NCBI RefSeq assembly: GCF_001043025.1
Contig: NZ_JYLD01000012.1
Location: 102,605 to 166,604 of the forward strand
Reading direction: 5' to 3'
DNA: 64,000 bases
Source of the DNA: Pseudomonas helleri
GTDB taxonomy: Bacteria > Pseudomonadota > Gammaproteobacteria > Pseudomonadales > Pseudomonadaceae
Notes under the pieces: model-generated
Told to the model about the DNA's origin: nothing
Seen by the model: only the letters and a program-made list of their open reading frames with translations
Databases searched by the model: none
Position numbers and translations under genes: made by a program
Part shown: piece by piece, positions 8,238 to 16,395 of the stretch
Layout: every line of letters begins with the position of its first letter
Position numbering within the stretch: the stretch's first letter is position 1

Positions 8238-8995
8238 GCGCTAAAACACCTTATCTGCTGGAAACCGAGAACCTGAAGCTGTCCTATGGCGCATTCAATG
8301 CTGTAAACGGGGTCAACCTGAAGGTCGAGCAAGGCACCATTCATACCGTGATCGGCCCCAATGGCGCGGGTAAAACCAGCCTGTTCCACTGCTTGACCGG
8401 CGAGCGCCGGGCCACCGACGGGGCGATTGTGTTTGGCGGTAAAAACATCATCAAAAAGCCGTCCCATGGCCGGGTTGCGTTGGGCATGGCGCGTTCCTTT
8501 CAGCTCACCAGTCTGTTCCAGAACCTCAGCGTACGGGAAAACCTGCGTCTTGCCGCTCAGGGCCGTGACGGGCTGGGCGCACTGAACTTCTGGCGCCGGG
8601 TAGACAGCAAACGTGAACACCTGGACATGGCAGACCAGGTGCTCGAACGCCTGCAATTGACCGCGCGCGCCAACACCCTGGCGGGCGAACTGTCCCACGG
8701 TCAGCAACGGGTGCTGGAGGTGGGCATGTCGATTTGCTCCAAACCCAAACTGCTGATGCTCGACGAGCCTACCTCCGGGATGGGCATTGACGATATTCCG
8801 ATCATGACCCAACTGATCAGCGACCTGGGCCGCGATCACACCGTGCTGTTGATCGAACACAACATGAGCATTGTGATGTCCATCAGCCAACGCATCACGG
8901 TGATGAGCCACGGCCAGATCCTGGTCGAGGGTACCCCTGAATTTGTCCGCGCCGATGAGCGTGTGCGCACCGCCTACCTGGGAGAAGCCGCCTGA
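8234..8995 (+). CDS. ABC transporter ATPase, LivG type
   Basis: The 253-residue ATPase has Walker A GPNGAGKTS (around residues 41-49), signature LSHGQQRVLEVG and Walker B LLMLDEPTSGM, then the His switch IEHNM. The start at 8234 follows AGGAGG and overlaps the LivM-type stop by four bases. It energises the transporter together with the LivF-type subunit, whose gene follows with another overlap (TGATG). Confidence 0.92.
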   Translation: MSAKTPYLLETENLKLSYGAFNAVNGVNLKVEQGTIHTVIGPNGAGKTSLFHCLTGERRATDGAIVFGGKNIIKKPSHGRVALGMARSFQLTSLFQNLSVRENLRLAAQGRDGLGALNFWRRVDSKREHLDMADQVLERLQLTARANTLAGELSHGQQRVLEVGMSICSKPKLLMLDEPTSGMGIDDIPIMTQLISDLGRDHTVLLIEHNMSIVMSISQRITVMSHGQILVEGTPEFVRADERVRTAYLGEAA

Positions 8996-9690
8996 TGCTA
9001 ATCGTCGACAACATCCATTCCTACTACGACAAAAGCCACGTGCTCGAGGGCGTCTCGCTGCAGGTCAATCCCGGTGAACTGGTGACCTTGCTGGGCCGTA
9101 ACGGTGCGGGCAAGACCACGACATTGCGCAGCATTCTTGGGGTTGTCTGCCCGCGCAAAGGGCAGATCCGCTTTAACGGCCAGGACATGGTCGGGCGCAA
9201 AATTTTCGAAATCGCCCGCGAAGGCCTGGCCCTGGTGCCGGAGCATCGCGGGATCTTCCGCCTGCTGAGCGTTGAAGAAAACTTGCGCATTGCCCAGCGC
9301 AAAAGCAGCCGCTGGCAGCTGGAAGACGTCTACACGATGTTTCCACGCCTCAAGGAACGGCGTAAAAACGCTGGCCATGCGTTGTCCGGCGGAGAACAGC
9401 AAATGCTCGCCATTGCCCGCGCCCTGGTCAACGACCCCAAGCTATTGATTCTCGATGAGCCCACCGAAGGCCTGGCACCGGTGATCGTCGATGAACTGGT
9501 GAAGATCCTGCGCAAGATCAAGGACGACGGCTTGCCCGTGCTGCTGGTGGAACAAAACCTGATGGTCTGCGACAAGCTTGCCGATCGCCATTACGTGCTT
9601 GAACAAGGCCGCGTGGTGTACGAAGGCAGCGCCGCCGATTTCCGTGCCAACCCAACGATCAAGAACCGTTACCTGGCCCTTAGCGCCTGA
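8995..9690 (+). CDS. ABC transporter ATPase, LivF type
   Basis: The 231-residue second ATPase has Walker A GRNGAGKTT, the family block LVPEHRGIFRLLSVEENL, signature LSGGEQQML and Walker B LLILDEPTEGLAP. The start overlaps the previous stop by one base. In urea-type and branched-chain transporters the LivG/LivF pair forms the motor; here it completes a five-part importer. Confidence 0.92.
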   Translation: MLIVDNIHSYYDKSHVLEGVSLQVNPGELVTLLGRNGAGKTTTLRSILGVVCPRKGQIRFNGQDMVGRKIFEIAREGLALVPEHRGIFRLLSVEENLRIAQRKSSRWQLEDVYTMFPRLKERRKNAGHALSGGEQQMLAIARALVNDPKLLILDEPTEGLAPVIVDELVKILRKIKDDGLPVLLVEQNLMVCDKLADRHYVLEQGRVVYEGSAADFRANPTIKNRYLALSA

Positions 9691-9706
9691 AGGGAGACTC
9701 GTGTCC

Positions 9707-10987
9707 ATGAACAGCCCTATCGTGTTATCCGACCTTTTCAACAGCAACGCGCCGCTGATCAACCGCGACCGTCTTTGGCAATCGCTGATGGACCTGGCAC
9801 AACTCGGCGCCACGGCCAAGGGCGGTGTCTGCCGTCTGGCCCTGACCGACCTCGACCGCCAGGCCCGCGACCTGTTTGTGCGCTGGTGTGAAGAAGCCGG
9901 CTGTACGGTGACCGTTGACGGCATTGGCAATATCTTTGCCCGCCGCGCGGGACGTCAACCCGACCTGCCACCGGTCATGACCGGCAGCCACATCGACACC
10001 CAACCCACCGGCGGCAAATTCGATGGTTGCTACGGGGTCATGGCCGGACTGGAAGTCATCCGCACCCTGAACGATCTGCAACTGACCACCGAAGCTCCCA
10101 TTGAAGTGGTGGTCTGGACCAACGAAGAAGGCTCGCGCTTCCCGCCGTGCATGATGGGCTCCGGGGTGTTTGCCGGTAAATTCGACCTGGACGAAACCCT
10201 GAGCAAAGTCGATGAACAAGGCTTGTCAGTCGGTGCCGAGTTGCAGCGTATTGGCTACGCTGGCACCCGCCCGGTGCTCGGGCACCCGGTGGGCGCGTAT
10301 TTTGAAGCGCACATTGAGCAAGGCCCGGTGCTGGAAGACCGCGCCACCACGATTGGCGTGGTCATGGGTTGCCTCGGCCAGAAGTGGTTTGATCTGACCC
10401 TGACCGGCGTTGAAGCCCATGCAGGCCCTACCCCCATGCATTTGCGCAAAGATGCGCTGGTCGGCGCCGCGCACGTGGTCAGCGCCGTCAACCGGATCGC
10501 CCACCAGCATCAACCCCATGCGTGCGGCACCGTTGGCTGCCTGACCCTGCACCCAGGCTCGCGTAACGTGATCCCCGGGCAAGTGCACATGACCATCGAC
10601 CTGCGGCACCTGCATGCCGATCACCTGCAAGCCATGGTGGATGAAGTGCGCGAAGCCATTGAAGTGGCCAGTGTCGAGCACGGCTTGAGTGTTGAGCTGA
10701 CCCCGACCGCTGACTTCCCGCCGCTGGACTTCAACCCTGCGTGTGTCGATGCCGTGCGCCAGGGCGCGCAACAGTTGGGCTTGAGCCATATGGACATCGT
10801 CAGCGGCGCCGGGCACGACGCGATTTTTGTCGCGGAGCTGGGCCCGGCCGGGATGATTTTTGTGCCATGTGAAGGCGGCATCAGCCACAACGAAATCGAA
10901 AACGCGGCGCCACAGGACTTGGCTGACGGCTGCGCAGTACTGCTGCGGGCCATGGTCAATGCCGCGCAAGGAGGTAAACAATCATGA
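9707..10987 (+). CDS. M20-family amidohydrolase (N-carbamoyl-L-amino acid hydrolase/allantoate amidohydrolase type)
   Basis: The 426-residue zinc hydrolase has metal ligands visible as H95 and D106 (GSHIDTQPTGGKFDG), E140/E141 (WTNEEGSRF), a His in AHIEQGPVLE and a C-terminal His in GGISHNEIE. The lid domain contains GVEAHAGPTPM. The family cleaves N-carbamoyl amino acids, ureidoglycolate-type or allantoate-type substrates. The ATG at 9707 is 10 bases from GGGAG; a GTG at 9701 is an alternative. Co-transcribed with the importer and coupled to the amidase gene by an ATGA overlap, it is probably one of two cytosolic steps that open the imported compound. Confidence 0.85.
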   Translation: MNSPIVLSDLFNSNAPLINRDRLWQSLMDLAQLGATAKGGVCRLALTDLDRQARDLFVRWCEEAGCTVTVDGIGNIFARRAGRQPDLPPVMTGSHIDTQPTGGKFDGCYGVMAGLEVIRTLNDLQLTTEAPIEVVVWTNEEGSRFPPCMMGSGVFAGKFDLDETLSKVDEQGLSVGAELQRIGYAGTRPVLGHPVGAYFEAHIEQGPVLEDRATTIGVVMGCLGQKWFDLTLTGVEAHAGPTPMHLRKDALVGAAHVVSAVNRIAHQHQPHACGTVGCLTLHPGSRNVIPGQVHMTIDLRHLHADHLQAMVDEVREAIEVASVEHGLSVELTPTADFPPLDFNPACVDAVRQGAQQLGLSHMDIVSGAGHDAIFVAELGPAGMIFVPCEGGISHNEIENAAPQDLADGCAVLLRAMVNAAQGGKQS

Positions 10988-12396
10988 GTAATACACCTGA
11001 CATCGGCCAGATGAACGCCGTCGAACTGCTGGCCCGGTATCGCGATAAAAGCCTCTCTCCAGTGGAAGTGGTCGAGGATGCCCTGCTGCGTATTGAGCGC
11101 TACAACCCGGCAGTCAACGCCTACTGCCATGTTGACCCGCAAGGCGCGCTGCAGGCGGCCCGGGAATCGGAGCAGCGCTGGCTGAAGGGCACGCCTTGCG
11201 GTGCGCTGGATGGCGTACCGGCCTCGATCAAAGACCTGACCCTGACTCAAGGCATGCCTACACTCAAAGGCTCTCGCACCACCACGGCGCAAGGTCCATG
11301 GGAGATTGACGCGCCTTTTAGTGCTTTTATGCGCAAGGCAGGCGCGGTCTTGCTGGGCAAGACCACGACCCCCGAGTTCGGCTGGAAAGGCGTCACCGAT
11401 AACCCGCTGTACGGCATCACCCGTAATCCCTGGGACACCCGGCTGACCGCAGGCGGCTCATCCGGCGGGGCTGCCGCAGCCGCCTCGCTTAACCTGGGCG
11501 TGCTGCATCAGGGCAGCGATGCCGGCGGCTCGATCCGCATCCCTTGCGCGTTTACCGGCACATTTGGCATCAAACCGACCTTCGGCTACGTACCGCAATG
11601 GCCGGCCAGTTCCATGACCATCCTTTCGCATCTGGGGCCAATGACCCGCACCGTCGAAGACTCGGTGCTGATGCTGCAAACCGTGGCCAGGCCCGATGCC
11701 CGCGATGGCTTGATCGGCGCCCCGCGCACCACGCCCTGGCTTGTACAGAGCGATGACCTCAAGGGTTTGCGCATCGCCTACAGCCCCAACTTCGGCTATG
11801 TCGACGTTGATCCGCAGGTCGCCCGCGTCGTGGCCCAAGCGGTGCAGCGTCTGGCCGAACTCGGCGCCCATGTCGAGCAAGTTGACCCTGGCTTCAGCGA
11901 TCCGCTGGAGACTTTCAACACCCTGTGGTTTGCCGGTGCAGCGCGCTTGGCCGGCCAACTCAGCAGTGCCCAGCGCGAGCTGATGGACCCGGGGCTGCAA
12001 CGGATTGCCGGCCTTGGCGAGCGCATCACCCTTGAGCAATACAGCACCGCGCTGGAAGCACGGGCGGCATTGGTCGCGCACATGAACGACTTCCATCAGC
12101 GCTACGACATTCTGGTCTCGCCCATGCTGCCCATTACCGCATTTGCGGCCGGGCACAACGTGCCGCCCGAGTCCTCATTGACCGACTGGATGCAATGGAC
12201 CCCGTTCACCTACCCGTTCAACCTGACCCAACAACCGGCGGCCTCAGTGCCCTGCGGGCTGGCCGACAATGGCCTGCCGGTAGGCCTGCATGTGGTCGGC
12301 GCACGCTTTGCCGATGACCAGGTACTGCGAGTTTGCCGGGCCTATGAAAAATACTTCGCGCAAAGCCACCCGCATGCGCCAATAACGCCCGTATAA
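10984..12396 (+). CDS. Amidase-signature family hydrolase
   Basis: The 470-residue enzyme carries the complete Ser-cisSer-Lys triad: Lys83 in SIKDLT, the cis-Ser in GGSSGG (159-160) and the nucleophile Ser183 in GSDAGGSIR. The start overlaps the M20 gene stop (ATGA) and GGAGG lies just before it. Family members hydrolyse aliphatic or aryl amides, or act as GatA. Its place at the end of a transporter operon, without gatB or gatC, argues for a catabolic amidase. A REP palindrome follows 14 bases after the stop and probably marks the end of the operon. Confidence 0.88.
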   Translation: MSNTPDIGQMNAVELLARYRDKSLSPVEVVEDALLRIERYNPAVNAYCHVDPQGALQAARESEQRWLKGTPCGALDGVPASIKDLTLTQGMPTLKGSRTTTAQGPWEIDAPFSAFMRKAGAVLLGKTTTPEFGWKGVTDNPLYGITRNPWDTRLTAGGSSGGAAAAASLNLGVLHQGSDAGGSIRIPCAFTGTFGIKPTFGYVPQWPASSMTILSHLGPMTRTVEDSVLMLQTVARPDARDGLIGAPRTTPWLVQSDDLKGLRIAYSPNFGYVDVDPQVARVVAQAVQRLAELGAHVEQVDPGFSDPLETFNTLWFAGAARLAGQLSSAQRELMDPGLQRIAGLGERITLEQYSTALEARAALVAHMNDFHQRYDILVSPMLPITAFAAGHNVPPESSLTDWMQWTPFTYPFNLTQQPAASVPCGLADNGLPVGLHVVGARFADDQVLRVCRAYEKYFAQSHPHAPITPV

Positions 12397-12410
12397 AAAC
12401 GGTTCCCCCT

Positions 12411-12476
12411 GTAGGAGCGAGCTTGCCTCGCGATCTTTTAAACGATCAAAAGATCGCGAGGCAAGCTCGCTCCTAC
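12411..12476. repeat. REP-type palindrome, complete inverted pair
   Basis: Arms of about 29 bases (GTAGGAGCGAGCTTGCCTCG and its complement) around AAACGATCAAA. It fills the gap between the converging amidase and nucleotidyltransferase genes and could terminate both transcripts. Confidence 0.85.
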
Positions 12477-13033
12477 AGATTGATAATCGTCAGCCATGGC
12501 CAACGCGCTTGGTAGCTTCTGGCCTTGTGCATAAACAAATCAGGCTGCGGGGTTAACGGATTATTGCGTAACAGACCCTGCCCGATATCATCCAGCCCAT
12601 AAGGCGCATACACCTCGCCGCTGTCAGCGCAAAGCCCCACGCAGGTCCCGGCCACCAGATAACGATCAATACCGTCACGGGCGGTAAACAACTGCGGATA
12701 AGGCCTGCCGAAACGTTCGGGATACCAGAGGTGCACCCGGGCCTGGTTCTTGATATCAACGTTCACACCCAGATCCTCGAACAGCTGCCGTGCCTTGATA
12801 ATGACTTCGTTTTCCGCCTCCCAGGACACATCTTGATCAAAGTAAAAAACGTCGTAATCCTTAACCCCAAACGCCGGCGGCAGGTTTGAGCGATGGTTCC
12901 AGACCGCCTGAAACAGGCTGCCCGCCGTCAACAAGCACTGTTCAACGCCCAGCTTGGGCAAGCGCTCCATGAGCTCAGCGTTGACCGGGTTACCCATTGC
13001 CAGGCTAACAAAGTGTTCAGGCGTCAAATTCAT
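12473..13033 (-). CDS. Nucleotidyltransferase family protein (PF06042-like)
   Basis: The 186-residue cytoplasmic protein belongs to the group formerly called DUF925. The nucleotidyltransferase-like core is seen as AGSLFQAVWNH followed by the acidic pair in VKDYDVFYFD. The start at 13033 was preferred because AAAGGA lies 8 bases upstream; a longer frame begins at 13069. The last codons touch the REP palindrome. The substrate of this family is unknown. Confidence 0.75.
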   Translation of the reverse strand: MNLTPEHFVSLAMGNPVNAELMERLPKLGVEQCLLTAGSLFQAVWNHRSNLPPAFGVKDYDVFYFDQDVSWEAENEVIIKARQLFEDLGVNVDIKNQARVHLWYPERFGRPYPQLFTARDGIDRYLVAGTCVGLCADSGEVYAPYGLDDIGQGLLRNNPLTPQPDLFMHKARSYQARWPWLTIINL

Positions 13034-13169
13034 CGGCAGTCCTTTAGCTTCTGCGTTCCAATTGGGCACAACTCTATCCGGGTTCCATGACCGGTTCTAG
13101 CCGCACACACCGGAGCGATTCTGACCGGCGGCTGTCATATGCCGTTACCTATGCCGCACTATAACCACC

Positions 13170-14009
13170 ATGCCTATACGTCCTGCATCACTCGCCCCTG
13201 TTTATGAATACCCTGAGCACCTGCGCGCTCAAGTCGCTGCAGCACCGCGAGCGCCAGGGGTTTACTTCTTTTATGCGCAAGACGACTCGATGCCGCTGTA
13301 CATCGGTAAAAGTGTCGATATCCGCAGCCGACTGCTGGCACACCTGCGAACACCCGAAGAAGCCCGCATGCTGCGCCAAGCAAAAAGAATCGAGTATGTG
13401 CAAACCGCCGGAGAAATCGGCGCGCTGCTGCTGGAATCGCGCCTGATCAAAGAACTGCAACCCCTCAAAAACAAGCGATTACGCAAGCAACGCCGGTTGT
13501 GCTCAATACGCGTCATCAAGGGTGCTGTAGACATCATCGACACCACAGACTTGCCCGGCGCCAGCCCGTTGTACGGGCTGTTCCGCAACAAGCGCATGGC
13601 CACTGAAGCGTTGATGCTGATCGCTGACGAGCAGCGCCTGTGCCACAGCCTGCTCGGCATCGAAAAAGCGATGGGCCGCAGTTGCTTCAGAGCACAAATC
13701 GGCAAATGCGCAGGCGCCTGCAGAGGTGATGAAAGCCATGCTGCCCACACCGAACGCTTGTTAACCGCGCTTGCCCGCTGGGCCGTACACCGCTGGCCCT
13801 TCCCCTGCGCAATCGCCCTGCACGAGCGCCACGGTGAACATGAGGAATACCACGTCGTGGACGGCTGGCATTACATCGGCACCTACGCCACGGAAGCTGA
13901 AGCCAGACAGGCACCGAAAAGCACCGGCCAGGCATTTGATGCCGATTGCTACAAGATCCTCGTGCGTCCGCTGCTGCTAGAGGGTGCCGAGTTGATCATG
14001 CTTGGGTAG
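13170..14009 (+). CDS. cho: Excinuclease Cho (UvrC N-terminal homologue)
   Basis: The 279-residue protein matches Cho, the alternative endonuclease of nucleotide excision repair that makes the 3' incision with UvrA/UvrB. A GIY-YIG nuclease domain is seen at residues 28-60 (GVYFFYAQ...LYIGKSVDIRSRL) and the family Glu lies in ALLLESRLIKELQP. It lacks the C-terminal UvrC nuclease half, as expected. No LexA box was recognised in the 135-bp gap before it, although cho is SOS-regulated in E. coli. Confidence 0.85.
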   Translation: MPIRPASLAPVYEYPEHLRAQVAAAPRAPGVYFFYAQDDSMPLYIGKSVDIRSRLLAHLRTPEEARMLRQAKRIEYVQTAGEIGALLLESRLIKELQPLKNKRLRKQRRLCSIRVIKGAVDIIDTTDLPGASPLYGLFRNKRMATEALMLIADEQRLCHSLLGIEKAMGRSCFRAQIGKCAGACRGDESHAAHTERLLTALARWAVHRWPFPCAIALHERHGEHEEYHVVDGWHYIGTYATEAEARQAPKSTGQAFDADCYKILVRPLLLEGAELIMLG

Positions 14010-14203
14010 TGGTCGGCCCCTACCCACCTTCTTGACATCTTTAACGTGCCCCGGCAAATTGGCCGCCCATTCTTTTTCGGCCCCTCTTAAGTGCACCGCC
14101 CAGGCGTTAACTCGCGAAGCGGTCATACCTGAAGCCGACTCTTAATCGGTCGCCACTGCCCGGCGCACCCATCATCAGACCTAAAGAGAAGAAGGATGAT
14201 TTC

Positions 14204-14641
14204 ATGATCATTCGCAAGGGTAACGCTGTGGACCATCCGCAGTTGCTGAACATCTGGCTGCGCGCAGTTCAGGCCACTCACGATTTTTTGCAGCCATCCG
14301 ACATCGAAGCACTGACACCGCAGTTACGTGACAGCTACTTGCCAGCCGTAGAGCTGTGGGTCGCGGCAAATACTGGAGACTGGCCACTAGGGTTCATTGG
14401 ACTGAGTGACAACCATGTGGAAATGCTCTTCGTAGACCCACAACAGCATGGCCAAGGCATTGGCCGAGCCCTGCTGGACCATGTCCGTACATCGCGCGCG
14501 ACGCTCAGCGTGGATGTCAACGAGCAAAACCCACAGGCCGTAGGGTTCTACCTGCACTACGGGTTCGTGCAAACGGGGCGTTCGCCACTGGACGGTGAAG
14601 GACGACCCTTCCCGTTATTGCACATGAGCTTGCCTGAGTAA
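14204..14641 (+). CDS. GNAT-family N-acetyltransferase
   Basis: The 145-residue protein has the acetyl-CoA loop QHGQGIGRALL (residues 85-95) and the C-terminal VNEQNPQAVGFYLHYGFVQTG block of GNAT enzymes, most like YjaB. The start is supported by GAAGGATG. It is a single gene between the cho gene and the fimbrial operon. The acceptor substrate is unknown. The preceding 190 bases (14010-14203) show no gene. Confidence 0.8.
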   Translation: MIIRKGNAVDHPQLLNIWLRAVQATHDFLQPSDIEALTPQLRDSYLPAVELWVAANTGDWPLGFIGLSDNHVEMLFVDPQQHGQGIGRALLDHVRTSRATLSVDVNEQNPQAVGFYLHYGFVQTGRSPLDGEGRPFPLLHMSLPE

Positions 14642-15034
14642 AAAGGTTGGGGCTGTGTGTCACACTGCATACAGCCCCGCAACAGGCCCCCATGAAAGAG
14701 ATGACGATCTAGCTTAAAAACCAACTCTCCCATATTCAAAAATCGCCTACGTCTTGAATTGCCCCATAGCGCGAACGTGTATTACCGATCTGATAAAAAG
14801 TTCCATTACTTGTGCAATTAGATAAAAAACCCAACTGACCACACGGCAACACCCCCACTTTAAACAATGATTAAAACAGCACAGCAGACTCTCAGTAACA
14901 CCTCGCCAAATCACACAGCCTAGACACTATCAACGACAACACAAATTTTATTTTATATTTGCATTTTGACAAAACGCCTTCTTAACTCTTTCCGGCTTTA
15001 GGAGTACATCTAAACCTCACACAGGAGTTACACC
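14642..15034. promoter_or_regulatory. Upstream region of the fimbrial operon
   Basis: No gene is seen. GGGGCTGT and ACAGCCCC (about 14650-14678) form a hairpin after the acetyltransferase gene. The last 100 bases are AT-rich; a weak promoter candidate is TTGCAT (14959-14964), 17 bases, TTAACT (14982-14987). AGGAG lies 8 bases before the pilin ATG. The sharp drop in GC is common before fimbrial operons. Confidence 0.35.
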
Positions 15035-15562
15035 ATGAAACGGATCGCTTTAATCCTCGCCGCTACATTCCCTGTCATGGCTTTCGCAGCTTCTCAAAAC
15101 ACCATCACGTTTAACGGACAAGTCACCGATCAAACATGTACGGTTGCAGTCAATGGTAATGCGGCCAGCCCGATGATCCTGCTACCCACTGTGAGTGCCA
15201 CATCGTTGAGTGCCGCGAACAGCAAATCCGGAGAGACCCCTTTCACTGTAAGCATCAGCGGTTGCACTGCCCCATCATCAACAGCCCTGGCGATCAAAAC
15301 TGCATTCTTGGGCAACAACGTGACCAGTGCTGGCAACCTTGGCAGCTCAGGTACAGCCACAAACGTACAAATTCAATTGCTTAGCGCACCTGCAGGTACG
15401 GCCATCGTACTTGAAGGGGTCACCTCGGTGGCCGGTCTGGTTCTACCCAGCGCGCAAACTGAAACCAGCCATGATTTCGCTGCGCAGTATGTCAGCGAAA
15501 CAGGTGGTGCCACTGCGGGTACAGTTACAGCCAGCGTGCAATACGCTTTGGATTATCTGTAA
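15035..15562 (+). CDS. Type 1-like fimbrial major subunit (chaperone-usher pilin)
   Basis: The 175-residue exported protein has a signal peptide ending AFAA near residue 20, then TITFNGQVTDQTCTV with the first conserved Cys and SGCTAP with the second, the disulphide of FimA-like folds. The C-terminus ends VQYALDYL, the alternating motif with penultimate Tyr region recognised by chaperones. It is the first gene of the operon and is followed by a strong hairpin, which fits high production of the shaft subunit. Confidence 0.85.
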   Translation: MKRIALILAATFPVMAFAASQNTITFNGQVTDQTCTVAVNGNAASPMILLPTVSATSLSAANSKSGETPFTVSISGCTAPSSTALAIKTAFLGNNVTSAGNLGSSGTATNVQIQLLSAPAGTAIVLEGVTSVAGLVLPSAQTETSHDFAAQYVSETGGATAGTVTASVQYALDYL

Positions 15563-15574
15563 GACAGTAGTCCA

Positions 15575-15601
15575 CTCTACCGGGCAATACGCCCGGTAGA
15601 G
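15575..15601 (+). terminator. Hairpin between pilin and chaperone genes
   Basis: Perfect arms CTCTACCGGGC / GCCCGGTAGAG around AATAC, followed by TTGTCT. With no long T run it is probably a partial terminator or mRNA stabiliser that lets pilin mRNA exceed that of the downstream genes. Confidence 0.7.
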
Positions 15602-15650
15602 TTGTCTCCCCCTAACTTCCCTACTCTTTACACGTTGTGTGCGGATTGCC

Positions 15651-16376
15651 ATGTCACGCCTAATAAAACTAACTCAGACCTTCACTCTAACTCTCCTGGC
15701 ACTTTCAGTGAATCCTGTTAGTGCCAGTGTCATCATGACCGGCACCCGAGTGATATACCCTGCTCAGGCGCAAGAAAAAACCGTGCAGTTGACCAATCAG
15801 AATGCACTGCCCTATATCGTGCAAATGTGGATTGATAACGATCCTGACAATAATGAACCGAAAAATACCACTTCACCTTTTATTGCCAATCCGCAAATTT
15901 TTCGTATTAACCCGAATGCCGGACAGACTGTTCGCTTGGTCTTTACTGGTAACAGGTTAGCCAAAGACAGAGAAACACTCTTTTATCTTAGTTTCTTGCA
16001 AATGCCGGCCATCAAGGCCAGCGAATTACAGGCCAACAAGTTGCTGGTTGGCGTGAACAGCCGGATGAAACTGTTCTACCGCCCTCAGCAACTGGCGGGC
16101 AACCCGGATGAACTGAGTAAATCACTTAGCTTCAAAGTGCAAGGCAGGTCCATCGTCGCCAGCAATCGCAGTGGTTACTACGCCACCGTGCGCGACGCGA
16201 AGGTGATCCATGGCGGTCAAACACTTACCGTAAATCAGGCTGTGATGATTCCGCCACTGAGTGAAGTCAACTGGATGCTTCCCACTCATACGTCAGCCAG
16301 CAAAGGCGACATGCTACGCCTGACGTTAGTCAACGATTACGGTGCAGATGTCATCAATGACCTCCTTATTAACTGA
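15651..16376 (+). CDS. Periplasmic fimbrial chaperone (PapD family), first copy
   Basis: The 241-residue immunoglobulin-fold chaperone folds pilins by donor-strand complementation. The signal peptide ends VSAS; the N-domain has GTRVIYPAQAQEKTVQLTN and the ETLFYLSFLQMPA strand, and RMKLFYRP is the family signature. The ATG at 15651 was chosen; a GTG at 15639 would add four residues. It lies 88 bp after the pilin and 19 bp before the usher. The second chaperone at 20357 is clearly related but diverged. Confidence 0.88.
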   Translation: MSRLIKLTQTFTLTLLALSVNPVSASVIMTGTRVIYPAQAQEKTVQLTNQNALPYIVQMWIDNDPDNNEPKNTTSPFIANPQIFRINPNAGQTVRLVFTGNRLAKDRETLFYLSFLQMPAIKASELQANKLLVGVNSRMKLFYRPQQLAGNPDELSKSLSFKVQGRSIVASNRSGYYATVRDAKVIHGGQTLTVNQAVMIPPLSEVNWMLPTHTSASKGDMLRLTLVNDYGADVINDLLIN

Positions 16377-16395
16377 TGGCTCGGGATGAGTGTTT

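Noticed and set aside
8219..8911. Minus-strand open frame of 230 codons over the LivG-type gene
   Set aside because: Antisense to a gene with complete ABC motifs; a result of codon bias.
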